A DNA stretch of 64,000 nucleotides from Pseudomonas sp. 21. Lineage in GTDB: Bacteria; Pseudomonadota; Gammaproteobacteria; Pseudomonadales; Pseudomonadaceae. The notes beneath the pieces are model-generated. The model searched no databases, was not told where the DNA came from, and saw only the letters and a list, made by a program, of their open reading frames with translations. Positions 26,361 through 34,912 of the stretch are shown here, in pieces. The stretch lies in assembly GCF_000955805.1 (NCBI RefSeq), contig NZ_JYOA01000003.1:224237-288236 (forward strand), given 5' to 3'. The number at the start of each line of letters is the position of its first letter. Within the stretch, counting starts at the first letter, position 1. The translations under genes and the position numbers were made by a program.

Positions 26361-27563
26361 ATGAGCTCGTCCGAGCAGCGAACCGCCTCTGTCACCCTGC
26401 GCATCCTCGCGACCGTCTTCTTCACCTTCGTCCTGTTCCTGAGTATCGGCCTGCTGCTGCCGGTGCTGCCCGGCTTCGTCCACGAAGGCCTGGGCTACTC
26501 GACGGTGATCGCCGGCGTGGTGATCGGCCTGCAGTACATCGCCACCCTGCTGTCCCGCCCGCTGGCGGGCTACGTGGCCGATACCTACGGGGCCAAGCGC
26601 GCCGTGCTCCATGGCCTGGGCATACTGGGCGCCGGCGGCGTGCTGGTGCTGGCATCCACCAGCTTCGAATCCGTGACCGGGCTGAGCCTGGTGTTGCTGC
26701 TCGGTAGCCGCCTGCTGTTCGGCCTGGCGCAGGGGCTGCTGGGGATTGGCACGGCGAGCTGGGGCATTGCCCTGGTGGGCACGCAGAACACCGCCAAGGT
26801 GATTTCCTGGAACGGCATTGTCAGCTACGGCGGCATCGCCATTGGCGCGCCGCTGGGCGTGACCATGTCGGCCTCCCTAGGCCTGTGGAGCCTGGGCGTG
26901 AGCATCCTGGTGCTCACCGCGCTGGGCTGGCTGGCGGCCCGCGGCCGCGCGGAGGTGCCGACCATTCCCGGCACGCGCATGGCCTTCCACGCCGTGCTCG
27001 GCCGCGTGCTGCCCTACGGGATGTGCGTGATGCTCGGCTCCATCGGCTTCGGCACCCTGGCGACCTTCATCACCCTTTATTACGGCAGCCAGGGCTGGGC
27101 CAATCCGGCCTGGTGCCTGACGGCCTTTGGCGTCTGCTTCGTCGGCGCGCGGCTGATCTTCTCGGGCATGGTCAATCGCTTCGGCGGCTTCGCCGTCGCG
27201 GTGGTCTGCCTTGGTGTGGAAGTCTTCGGCCTGCTGCTGCTCTGGCAGGCGCCGGGGCCGGGCTTCGCGCTGCTGGGCGCGGCGCTCACCGGTTGCGGCC
27301 TGTCGCTGGTCTATCCGTCACTGGGTGTGGAGGCGGTGTTGCGCATCCCGGCCAGCAGTCGTAGCGCGGGGCTGGGCGCCTACGCACTGTTCTTCGACCT
27401 GGCGATGGGCGTCGCCGGCCCGCTGATGGGGCTGATCGCGGCGCGGCACGGCTACGCCTCGATCTTCCTGGCTGCCGCCGGGCTGGCGCTTTGCGGCTTC
27501 TTCATCTGCTTCGGCCTGCTGCGCTTCACTCGCCAGCAGCACGAAGAGTTGCCCAAGGACTGA
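26361..27563 (+). CDS. Major facilitator superfamily transporter
   Basis: Inner-membrane permease of 400 residues with twelve predicted TM helices. The loop 2-3 motif reads GYVADTYGAKRAV, a variant of the MFS motif A, and SRPLAG precedes it. It resembles YfcJ/YhhS-type exporters. The substrate cannot be inferred. It stands alone between DUF2789 and a REP pair, with no regulator next to it. Confidence 0.85.
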   Translation: MSSSEQRTASVTLRILATVFFTFVLFLSIGLLLPVLPGFVHEGLGYSTVIAGVVIGLQYIATLLSRPLAGYVADTYGAKRAVLHGLGILGAGGVLVLASTSFESVTGLSLVLLLGSRLLFGLAQGLLGIGTASWGIALVGTQNTAKVISWNGIVSYGGIAIGAPLGVTMSASLGLWSLGVSILVLTALGWLAARGRAEVPTIPGTRMAFHAVLGRVLPYGMCVMLGSIGFGTLATFITLYYGSQGWANPAWCLTAFGVCFVGARLIFSGMVNRFGGFAVAVVCLGVEVFGLLLLWQAPGPGFALLGAALTGCGLSLVYPSLGVEAVLRIPASSRSAGLGAYALFFDLAMGVAGPLMGLIAARHGYASIFLAAAGLALCGFFICFGLLRFTRQQHEELPKD

Positions 27564-27573
27564 CCACCAAGGA

Positions 27574-27649
27574 GCGCAGGAGCGGACTTCGTCCGCGATA
27601 GCTCACAGGCGCGCCGGGAACCCATCGCGGACAAAGTCCGCTCCTGCGC
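27574..27649. repeat. Inverted REP pair (REPIN), GCGGAC type
   Basis: Left arm GCGCAGGAGCGGACTTCGTC and its inverted partner ending TCCGCTCCTGCGC enclose about 25 bases. The arms contain inner palindromes (GCGGACNNNGTCCGC). The pair lies in the convergent gap between the MFS and GST genes. Confidence 0.85.
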
Positions 27650-27672
27650 CCAGTTGGGTTCCGTACCGGGGA

Positions 27673-28290
27673 TCAGACCGGCGGGAAGGCCTTGAACACT
27701 TCCAGTGCCTCGGCCTGCTGCGCCCAGTCGCCTACCGCCGGATAGCTGTCTGCCGGGATGTCTTCGGAGTGCAGGAGCTGCACGAAGGTCCAGGCCACGG
27801 CGATGCTCAGTCCGGCCTGGTCCAGCGGCGCGCCGGCATCCAGCGACATGTCGCGCAGTTCGCTTTCCAGTTGAGCCAGGGCGGCATGCAGTTGCTGGTC
27901 AACCCGCTCCTGCCAACTGGCCAACTGCTTGTCATCCGGCCGCTGTTGCTCGTAGTAGCGCTGCACCGCCTTCTCCATGACCGCCAGCGCGAGGCCCAGC
28001 AAACGCGTGGCGCGCACCCGTGCGGCGGGCTCGGCGGGCATCAGGCTGCGGCCGGCCAGGTGCTCGAGGCAGTCGATGATCAGGGTCGAGTCCATCAGCA
28101 CCTGGCCATCGCCCAGAACCAGGGTCGGTGCCTTGACCACCGGGTTGATGCCGCGGAATTCCTCGTAGGTGCGGAACACTGACAGCGACTGGTGGCTGAA
28201 CTCGATGCCGAGCAGGCGCAGGGTGATGGCGACGCGGCGCACGTAGGGCGAGTCGAGCATGCCGATCAGGTGCGGAAGCTTCTGTTGCAT
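27673..28290 (-). CDS. Glutathione S-transferase family protein
   Basis: Cytosolic GST of 205 residues: thioredoxin-like N-domain (1-78) with LDSPYVRRVAITLRLLG and the cis-Pro motif VKAPTLVLGDGQVLMDS, then an all-helical C-domain. The active-site region reads GMLDSPYV, so a Ser or Tyr class is likely rather than Cys. ATG at 28290 follows AGGA. It is divergent from a LysR regulator, which probably controls it. Confidence 0.85.
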   Translation of the reverse strand: MQQKLPHLIGMLDSPYVRRVAITLRLLGIEFSHQSLSVFRTYEEFRGINPVVKAPTLVLGDGQVLMDSTLIIDCLEHLAGRSLMPAEPAARVRATRLLGLALAVMEKAVQRYYEQQRPDDKQLASWQERVDQQLHAALAQLESELRDMSLDAGAPLDQAGLSIAVAWTFVQLLHSEDIPADSYPAVGDWAQQAEALEVFKAFPPV

Positions 28291-28418
28291 GGGCACATCC
28301 TGTTAGTGGAAATTGCATCTTGGCTGGCGCGGGTTTCCCCGCGCTGGCCATGAATCTAGCGGCTTTGTTCGCTGGGAAATAGCGACGAATAGTGACCGAT
28401 TCGGTTAGGAAAACTTAC

Positions 28419-29309
28419 ATGAGCGCATTGCCACCGCTCTCCGCCCTGCGCAGTTTCGAGGCCGTTGCCCGGCTCGGCAGCGTGACCCTCGCCGCCAGCG
28501 AACTGCACGTCACTCATTCGGCCATCAGCCAGCAGGTGCGCCAGCTGGAGAGCCTGCTGGGCATCACCCTGCTGCAGCGCGAGGGGCGGGGGTTGCGCCT
28601 GAGCGAGGAAGGTCGCCTGTATGCCCTGCAGATTCGCGGCGCGCTGCGCGATATCGCCGAGGCGACCCGCCTGGCGAAGGCGCGTCCGGGCGAGGATGAG
28701 CTGGTGGTGGCGCTCACCCCGTCCTTCGGCCAGAAGTGGCTGCTGCCGCGCCTGCCGGGCTTTCGCGCAACTTATCCACAGTACCGCCTGCGCCTGCTGG
28801 CCAGCCTGGAAGTGATGGACCTGCGCCAGGGCCTGGCCGACGTGGCGATCCGCATTGGCCAGGGCCACTGGGAAGGGCTGGCGCAGGAGCGCCTGTTCGA
28901 GGATGAAGTGGTGGTTGTGGCCGCGCCGAACTTCAACGGCGGGCGTCTGCCCCGGACGCCGGCGGAAATCCTCCGCTGCCCCCGTGTCACCGGCTTCGAG
29001 TCCTGGCTGGCCTGGTGCCAGGCGGCTGGCGTGGCGGTGCCGCAGGAGGCGGCGGAGTTCGTGGTGAACGACTCCAACCTGAGTATCGAGGCGGTACGCA
29101 TGGGGCAGGGCATCGGTCTCGAACGGCGCAGTCTGGTAGCCGGCGCGCTGGAACGCGGCGAGCTGGTGGCGTTGAGCGACCTGCGCGTTCCTTACGGTTT
29201 TCCCTACTGGCTGGTCTGGCCGGAGCGCGAGTCGACCCAGGCCAAGGTGGCAGCCTTTGCCGGGTGGCTGGGCGCTGAGGTCAAGGGTTACCTGAGCGCC
29301 ATTGCCTGA
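28419..29309 (+). CDS. LysR-family regulator (GcvA-like)
   Basis: Transcription regulator of 296 residues: winged helix-turn-helix (LRSFEAVARLGSVTLAASEL, HVTHSAISQQVRQLE) and a periplasmic-binding-type effector domain. The pattern PPLSALRSFEAVAR and the effector domain resemble the GcvA subgroup. ATG at 28419 has AGGA at eight bases; a GTG nine codons upstream does not. It shares a 128-base region with the divergent GST gene. Confidence 0.88.
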   Translation: MSALPPLSALRSFEAVARLGSVTLAASELHVTHSAISQQVRQLESLLGITLLQREGRGLRLSEEGRLYALQIRGALRDIAEATRLAKARPGEDELVVALTPSFGQKWLLPRLPGFRATYPQYRLRLLASLEVMDLRQGLADVAIRIGQGHWEGLAQERLFEDEVVVVAAPNFNGGRLPRTPAEILRCPRVTGFESWLAWCQAAGVAVPQEAAEFVVNDSNLSIEAVRMGQGIGLERRSLVAGALERGELVALSDLRVPYGFPYWLVWPERESTQAKVAAFAGWLGAEVKGYLSAIA

Positions 29310-29321
29310 GGTGGACATTGG

Positions 29322-29392
29322 GTAGGAGCGGACTCTGTCCGCGATAGGCTCGCATCGCGCCGGAGTTCATCGCGGGCGGAGTCCGCCCCCAC
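29322..29392. repeat. Inverted REP pair (REPIN), GCGGAC type
   Basis: Arms GTAGGAGCGGACTCTGTCCG and GGGCGGAGTCCGCCCCCAC are imperfect inverted copies of the same family as the pair at 27574. It occupies the convergent gap between the LysR and PPK2 genes. Confidence 0.8.
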
Positions 29393-29452
29393 GCAGCCAG
29401 CGCTTTCGTGGACTGACGATCCAGGGCCGGCGTGCGCCGACCCCGGTTGGCC

Positions 29453-30271
29453 TCAGAATTTCTCTTCGATGTAGTGGGTCGGATAGTCGGGGCTCTTGTA
29501 CTTGCCGATCTTGCCGCGCTTGGGCAGCTTCACTTCCTCACGCGGGATTTCCTTGTACGGCACGTGCTTGAGGACGTGGCTGATGACGTTCAGGCGCACG
29601 CGCTTCTTGTCCTCGGAGGGCGCCACGATCCAGGGCGCCCAGGGCGAGTCGGTGGCGGCGAACATCAGGTCGCGGGCGCGGGTGTAGTCGTCCCAGCGGG
29701 TGAAGGACTTCACGTCCATGGGCGAGAGCTTCCAGATCTTGCGGCCGTCGGTGATGCGGTCCCTGAGGCGGCGCTCCTGCTCCTCGGGGCTGACCTCCAG
29801 CCAGAACTTCAGCAGGATGATGCCCGACTCGGTGAGCATCCGCTCGAACAGCGGGGTCACGGCGAGGAACTTGTCGGCCTGCTCCTCGGTGCAGAAGCCC
29901 ATCACCCGCTCGACGCCGGCGCGGTTGTACCAACTGCGGTCGAAGATCACGACTTCGCCGGCGGACGGCAGGTGCTTGATGTAGCGCTGGGCGTAGAGCT
30001 GGGATTTCTCCCGTTCGGTGGGCGTGGGCAGCGCCACCACGCGGAACACCCGCGGGCTGACGCGCTCGGTCAGCGCCTTGATGGTGCCGCCCTTGCCGGC
30101 GCCATCGCGGCCCTCGAAGACGATGCAGACCTTCAGGCCCTTGTGCACCACCCATTCCTGCAGCTTGACCAGTTCCACGGACAGCTTGCGCAGGTGGGCC
30201 TCGTACTCGCTGTTCTTCATCTTGCCTTGCGGTTCTACAGCCTGGCTCTTGGCTTTGCTTTTCTTGCCCAT
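29453..30271 (-). CDS. ppk2: Polyphosphate kinase 2
   Basis: Nucleotide kinase of 272 residues that uses polyphosphate as phosphate donor. Walker A EGRDGAGKGG, Walker B FDRSWYNRAGVERVMGF and a lid region with RRLRDRITDGRKIWKLSPMD are all intact. The single-domain length fits PPK2 class I, which prefers ADP or GDP. The ATG at 30271 (MGKKSKAKSQ) has GGAG six bases upstream; an ATG four codons earlier lacks one. The Lys-rich N-terminus is typical. Monocistronic by position. Confidence 0.9.
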   Translation of the reverse strand: MGKKSKAKSQAVEPQGKMKNSEYEAHLRKLSVELVKLQEWVVHKGLKVCIVFEGRDGAGKGGTIKALTERVSPRVFRVVALPTPTEREKSQLYAQRYIKHLPSAGEVVIFDRSWYNRAGVERVMGFCTEEQADKFLAVTPLFERMLTESGIILLKFWLEVSPEEQERRLRDRITDGRKIWKLSPMDVKSFTRWDDYTRARDLMFAATDSPWAPWIVAPSEDKKRVRLNVISHVLKHVPYKEIPREEVKLPKRGKIGKYKSPDYPTHYIEEKF

Positions 30272-30512
30272 CTTGGTCTCCATGTCGGGGCGTCGGGGTA
30301 CCACTCCAGAGCATAGCGGTGGATTGCCATCGAGCATCTGCGAAAGCGACCCGATACGCGTCGGGCTTTGCCGTGAGCTGATCGGAAAGATCACTCAGCA
30401 CGGCAGGCGGTAAGCCGATCCCCCGGTGGGACGTTCACGACCACACTGGCGTGCTTTTCATTTCGCGCGCGCAGGAGTGCGCCGCTTCCTCCCGCCCGGA
30501 CCCCACTGACTC

Positions 30513-31343
30513 ATGCGCTGGAAAACCATTCGCAAGACCGGCCAACGCGTGCTGGCCGCCACCCTGTTCCCCTACCTGCACTGGCGCTGGTCGCGCTGTA
30601 TCGAGCGCATGCCGGTGCTGTCGGAGCCCTACACCAACGGCTTGCCGCCCGCCCAGAAACACTGGAGAAAGTACCTGTGCCGTCACTGGAGCGTCCGGCG
30701 CCGGCTCGCTGCGCTGCTGGAGCACTATTCGCAGCTGGATTGCCTGCCCGGCGTCTGGAGAGACAGGTTGCTGGCTTTGCGGCCGGTGCAACTGAGCCAG
30801 GTTCCCCTGAAAAGCGGCGATGCGCTGGACGTGCTGCTGGAACCCTCGGACTTCTACCGCGAGGGAGAACTGGGCCTGTACCTGCGCAATGGTGCCGGCG
30901 AGCGCCTGTACTCGCTGAGTTTCACCCTCGGGAAGAACGGCCGGCTGCTGATCGGAGGGCTGCAGGGGCCTCGCACGACGATGGATGAAGGCACCGTCAA
31001 ATGGCTGGGCAAGGAAATGTTCGGCCTGCGCCCCAAGAGCCTGCTGCTCACTGCCCTTTATACGCTGGGCGAGCAGATGGGCGGCCGACAGCTGCTGGGC
31101 ATCAGTGACGCGGCACACATCGATTCGCACAAACTCAAGTCCAGCTACGACGCTTTCTGGCTGGAGGCCCAGGCCAACCGCCACGACCGCCATTGGTACC
31201 GCCTGCCCGAGTGCGAGCCGGTGCGCGATATCGCCGAGGTGAAGAGCCAGCGGCGCAGCGAGTTCCGCCGCCGCGAAGCCCTGCGCGAAGAGATTGCCGG
31301 CGCCATCCGCAAAGCCTGGGAGCAGGGTGCCGCCGTCGCCTGA
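30513..31343 (+). CDS. DUF535 (VirK/YbjX family) protein
   Basis: A 276-residue protein with the VirK/YbjX pattern: a basic N-terminus, then LGLYLRNGAGERLYSLSFTL, IGGLQGPR and LLTALYTLGEQMGGRQLLGI, ending in SSYDAFWLEAQANRHDRHWY and a charged helix. YbjX/VirK proteins are linked to envelope stress and antimicrobial peptide resistance in enterobacteria; the reaction is unknown. No clear Shine-Dalgarno precedes the ATG. It ends 101 bases before recC. Confidence 0.8.
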   Translation: MRWKTIRKTGQRVLAATLFPYLHWRWSRCIERMPVLSEPYTNGLPPAQKHWRKYLCRHWSVRRRLAALLEHYSQLDCLPGVWRDRLLALRPVQLSQVPLKSGDALDVLLEPSDFYREGELGLYLRNGAGERLYSLSFTLGKNGRLLIGGLQGPRTTMDEGTVKWLGKEMFGLRPKSLLLTALYTLGEQMGGRQLLGISDAAHIDSHKLKSSYDAFWLEAQANRHDRHWYRLPECEPVRDIAEVKSQRRSEFRRREALREEIAGAIRKAWEQGAAVA

Positions 31344-31444
31344 GCCGCCTTGTAAAAAACTGCCCCGCCTGCACGCTTTTTTGGTGAAATGCCCGTCATC
31401 CCCGGCGGGCACTCCCAGTTGCCCGCTCCGCACCAGGAGACACG

Positions 31445-34400
31445 ATGAGCGAGCAGCGACTGACCCCCGGCCTGATGGTGATCCATGGCAACCATCCGGA
31501 AGCGCTGCGCGACCTGCTGGTGCAGTGGATGAGCCTGCATCCGCTGGCGCCGCTGGAGAACGAAGTCATCCTGGTGCAGAGCAACGGCATCGCCCAGTGG
31601 CTGAAGCTGGCGCTGGGGCGCGACGTAGAGGACGGCGGCTGCGGCGTCACCGCCGCGCTGGACGTGCAACTGCCCGCGCAGTTCCTCTGGCGAGCCTACC
31701 GGGGTGCGCTGGGCCGCGATGAAATCCCCGAGGTCTCGGTGCTCGACAAGGGCCCGCTGACCTGGCGCCTGATGCGCCTGCTGCCCACGCTGCTGGAGCG
31801 CGAAGAGTTCGCCACCCTGCAGCGCTTCCTCGCCGATGACGCCGACCTGCGCAAGCGCCACCAGTTGGCCGAGCGCCTGGCCGACCTGTTCGACCAGTAC
31901 CAGGTCTACCGCGCCGACTGGCTGGAAGACTGGAGCCGCCACGTCGATCAGTTGCGCCTGGCCAACGGCACCCTGCGCGAGCTGGACGCCGACAACCGCT
32001 GGCAGGCCGCCCTGTGGCGCGCGCTGCTCGACGATGTCGGCCCCGAAGGCCTGGCCACCAGCCGCGCCGGCGTGCATGGGCGCTTCATCGAGAAGCTGAA
32101 AAGCGCCGAGAGCCTGCTGCCGAACCTGCCGCGCCGCGTGGTGGTGTTCGGCATCTCCGCCATGCCCGCGCAGACGGTGGAAGCCCTCGCCGTGCTGGCG
32201 CGCCACGCCCAGGTACTGCTCTGCGTACACAACCCCTGTCGCCACCACTGGGCCGACATCGTCGCCGACAAGGACCTGCTGCGCCACGAATACCGCCGCC
32301 AGCGCCGCCGCGCCGGCACGCCGCAGCTGCTCAGCGACGACCAGCAGCACCAGTACGCCCAGCCCTTGCTGGCCGCCTGGGGCAAGCAGGGGCGCGACTA
32401 CATCAACCTGCTCGACCAGTACGATGACCCGGAAAGCTACCGTGCACGCCTGGGCGCGGTGAGCAACGGGCGCATCGACCTGTTCAGCGAGGTGGAACCG
32501 GGCAGCCTGCTCGGCCAGCTGCAGGACGACATCCTCGAACTGCGGCCCATCAACGAAACCCGTGAACACTGGCCGGCGGTCGATCCACAGGTCGACGACT
32601 CGCTGCGCTTCCACGTCGCCCACAGCGCCCAGCGCGAAGTGGAAATCCTCCACGACCAGCTGCTCGCGCGCTTCGACGCCGACCCGACGCTGCGCCCTCG
32701 CGACGTGATCGTCATGGTGCCGGACATCAACCCCTACGCGCCGCACATCGAAGCCGTGTTCGGCCAGATTGCGCGCGACGACAAGCGCTTCATTCCCTAT
32801 ACCCTGGCGGACCAGGGCCAGCGCGGCCGCGAACCGCTGCTGGTGGCGCTGGAACACCTGCTGCGGCTGCCCGACAGCCGTTTTGCCGTGAGTGAAATCC
32901 TCGACCTGCTGGACGTCGCCGCTGTGCGCGCGCGCTTCGGCCTGGCCGACGCCGACCTGCCGCTGCTGCGCCGCTGGATCGATGGCGCCGGGGTGCGCTG
33001 GGGACTCGACGGCCAGCAGCGCGAACGCCTCGGCCTGCCCGCCGCCGCCGAAGCGAACAGCTGGCGCTTCGGCCTGCGGCGCATGCTGCTGGGCTTCGCG
33101 GTGGGCGAGGGCGAGGCTTTCCAGGGTATCCAGCCCTACGCGGAAATCGGCGGGCTCGACGCCGCCGCCCTCGGCCCGCTGGCCGGGCTGCTCGGCGCGC
33201 TGGAAAAGGCCTGCGACCTGCTCGCCGAGGAAGCCGACGCGGCGACCTGGGTGCAGCGTCTGCGTAACCTGCTGGAAGACTTCTTCCTGGTCACTGACGA
33301 CCATGACGAACTGCTCCGCCAGCAACTGCTGAACCTGCTCGAAGGCTGGCTGGAAACCTGCGGCTACGCCGGCTTCAGCGACCCGCTGCCGCTTTCGGTG
33401 GTGCGCGAGGCCTGGCTCGGCGGCCTGGATGCCGGTGGCCTGAACCAGCGCTTCCTCGCCGGCGCGGTAAGCTTCTGCACCCTGATGCCGATGCGCGCGA
33501 TTCCCTTCCAGCTGGTCTGCCTGCTGGGCATGAACGACGGCGACTACCCGCGCCCGCAATCGCCGCTGGACTTCGACCTGATGCGCAACGACTACCGCCC
33601 CGGCGACCGTTCGCGCCGTGAGGACGACCGCTACCTGCTGCTCGAAGCGCTGCTCTCGGCGCGCCGCCAGCTCTATGTCAGCTGGGTTGGGCGGAGCATC
33701 CGCGACAACAGCGAGCGTCCGCCGTCGGTGCTGGTCGGCCAGCTGCGCGACCACCTCGCCGCCGGCTGGCACGGTGCCGACGGTGGTGACCTGCTGCACG
33801 GGCTGACCCTGGAACATCCGCTGCAACCCTTCAGCCGCGCCTATTTCGATGCGCCCTCGGTGCAGGGCATCGACGGCCTCTATACCTACGCCCGCGAGTG
33901 GCGCGATGTGCATCGCGAGCAGGATGACGAGACGAATGACACGCCGCTGCCCCCGCCGGTGCTGGACGCACCCATCGGCCTGCGCGTGGTTTCGGACTTC
34001 CTCGCCAACCCGGTCGGCGCCTTCTTCCTGCAGCGCCTGAAAGTGCGCTTCGGCGAGGAGCAGTTGACCGGGCAGGATGAAGAGCCCTTCGAGCTGAATG
34101 GACTGGACGTCTGGCAACTGCAGTTCGAACTCTGCGAACGCCTGCGCCCCTGGGTGGAGCAGCACTGGCAGGATGATCAGCTGGCGGCGCAACTGACCGG
34201 CCAGGTGGAGCGCCTGCGCCGCGAAGGCCGGCTGCCGCTGGCAGCCTTCGGCGACTTCTCCGCCCAGGCGCTGGTGGCGCCGCTGTACGATCTGCTGGCG
34301 CGCTACCGCGAACAGCTGGAGCACTGGTCGCAGGTGGAAGACGAACAGCGCGAACTCCACCATGAGCATGCCGGCATCGAACTGGCCGACTGGCTGGGCG

Positions 34401-34912
34401 GCCTGCGCCGCAACGCAGGTGGCGAGCTCGCCAGCCTGCAACTGGTCAGTGGCAAGCTGCACGAAGGCAAGGGCTACAAATGGCATGGCCTGGTGCGCCC
34501 CTGGGTGCGCCATCTTGCGCTGCAACTGTGCGGCGAGCCGGTGACCAGCGTGCTGGTCGGCCTGACCGGCACTCTGGAATTCCCGCCGCTGCCGGCGCAG
34601 GAAGCGCGCGCCGAACTGGATGCGCTGCTGGATGCCTGGTTCCAGGGCATGTGCCGCCCGCTGCCGGTCGCCTGCAAGGCGGCCTTCGCCTGGCTGGCCG
34701 CCGGAGATGACGATGAACGTGCCGCCCGCGAAGCCGCCAAACGCTATGACGGTGGCTTCAACCTGAGCGGCGAGGCGGCCTCTTCGGCGGCGCTGGCGCG
34801 GGTCTACCCGGACTTCGCCGCGCTCAACGCCAGCGGGGAGTTCGCTGCCTGGGCCGAAGCACTCTACGGGCCCTTGTTCGAACTGCTGCAGCGCAAGGAG
34901 GCCGAACAATGA
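31445..34912 (+). CDS. recC: Exodeoxyribonuclease V gamma subunit RecC
   Basis: Subunit of RecBCD that holds the complex together and recognises Chi-like sites. 1155 residues, usual length. Opening LMVIHGNHPEALRDLLVQWM and VQSNGIAQWLKLALG, the middle MPMRAIPFQLVCLLGMNDGDYPR and QRLKVRFGE near 880 are classic RecC features of an inactivated helicase and nuclease. AGGAG precedes the ATG. Ends in a four-base overlap with recB. Confidence 0.95.
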   Translation: MSEQRLTPGLMVIHGNHPEALRDLLVQWMSLHPLAPLENEVILVQSNGIAQWLKLALGRDVEDGGCGVTAALDVQLPAQFLWRAYRGALGRDEIPEVSVLDKGPLTWRLMRLLPTLLEREEFATLQRFLADDADLRKRHQLAERLADLFDQYQVYRADWLEDWSRHVDQLRLANGTLRELDADNRWQAALWRALLDDVGPEGLATSRAGVHGRFIEKLKSAESLLPNLPRRVVVFGISAMPAQTVEALAVLARHAQVLLCVHNPCRHHWADIVADKDLLRHEYRRQRRRAGTPQLLSDDQQHQYAQPLLAAWGKQGRDYINLLDQYDDPESYRARLGAVSNGRIDLFSEVEPGSLLGQLQDDILELRPINETREHWPAVDPQVDDSLRFHVAHSAQREVEILHDQLLARFDADPTLRPRDVIVMVPDINPYAPHIEAVFGQIARDDKRFIPYTLADQGQRGREPLLVALEHLLRLPDSRFAVSEILDLLDVAAVRARFGLADADLPLLRRWIDGAGVRWGLDGQQRERLGLPAAAEANSWRFGLRRMLLGFAVGEGEAFQGIQPYAEIGGLDAAALGPLAGLLGALEKACDLLAEEADAATWVQRLRNLLEDFFLVTDDHDELLRQQLLNLLEGWLETCGYAGFSDPLPLSVVREAWLGGLDAGGLNQRFLAGAVSFCTLMPMRAIPFQLVCLLGMNDGDYPRPQSPLDFDLMRNDYRPGDRSRREDDRYLLLEALLSARRQLYVSWVGRSIRDNSERPPSVLVGQLRDHLAAGWHGADGGDLLHGLTLEHPLQPFSRAYFDAPSVQGIDGLYTYAREWRDVHREQDDETNDTPLPPPVLDAPIGLRVVSDFLANPVGAFFLQRLKVRFGEEQLTGQDEEPFELNGLDVWQLQFELCERLRPWVEQHWQDDQLAAQLTGQVERLRREGRLPLAAFGDFSAQALVAPLYDLLARYREQLEHWSQVEDEQRELHHEHAGIELADWLGGLRRNAGGELASLQLVSGKLHEGKGYKWHGLVRPWVRHLALQLCGEPVTSVLVGLTGTLEFPPLPAQEARAELDALLDAWFQGMCRPLPVACKAAFAWLAAGDDDERAAREAAKRYDGGFNLSGEAASSAALARVYPDFAALNASGEFAAWAEALYGPLFELLQRKEAEQ

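Noticed and set aside
31145-34909. A 1254-codon open frame antisense to recC, and similarly long antisense frames opposite pctA, pctC, pprA, pit and recB
   Set aside because: High GC3 coding strands leave few stop codons on the opposite strand. The antisense products are rich in Gln, His, Ala and Gly without domains, while the sense genes are clear family members.
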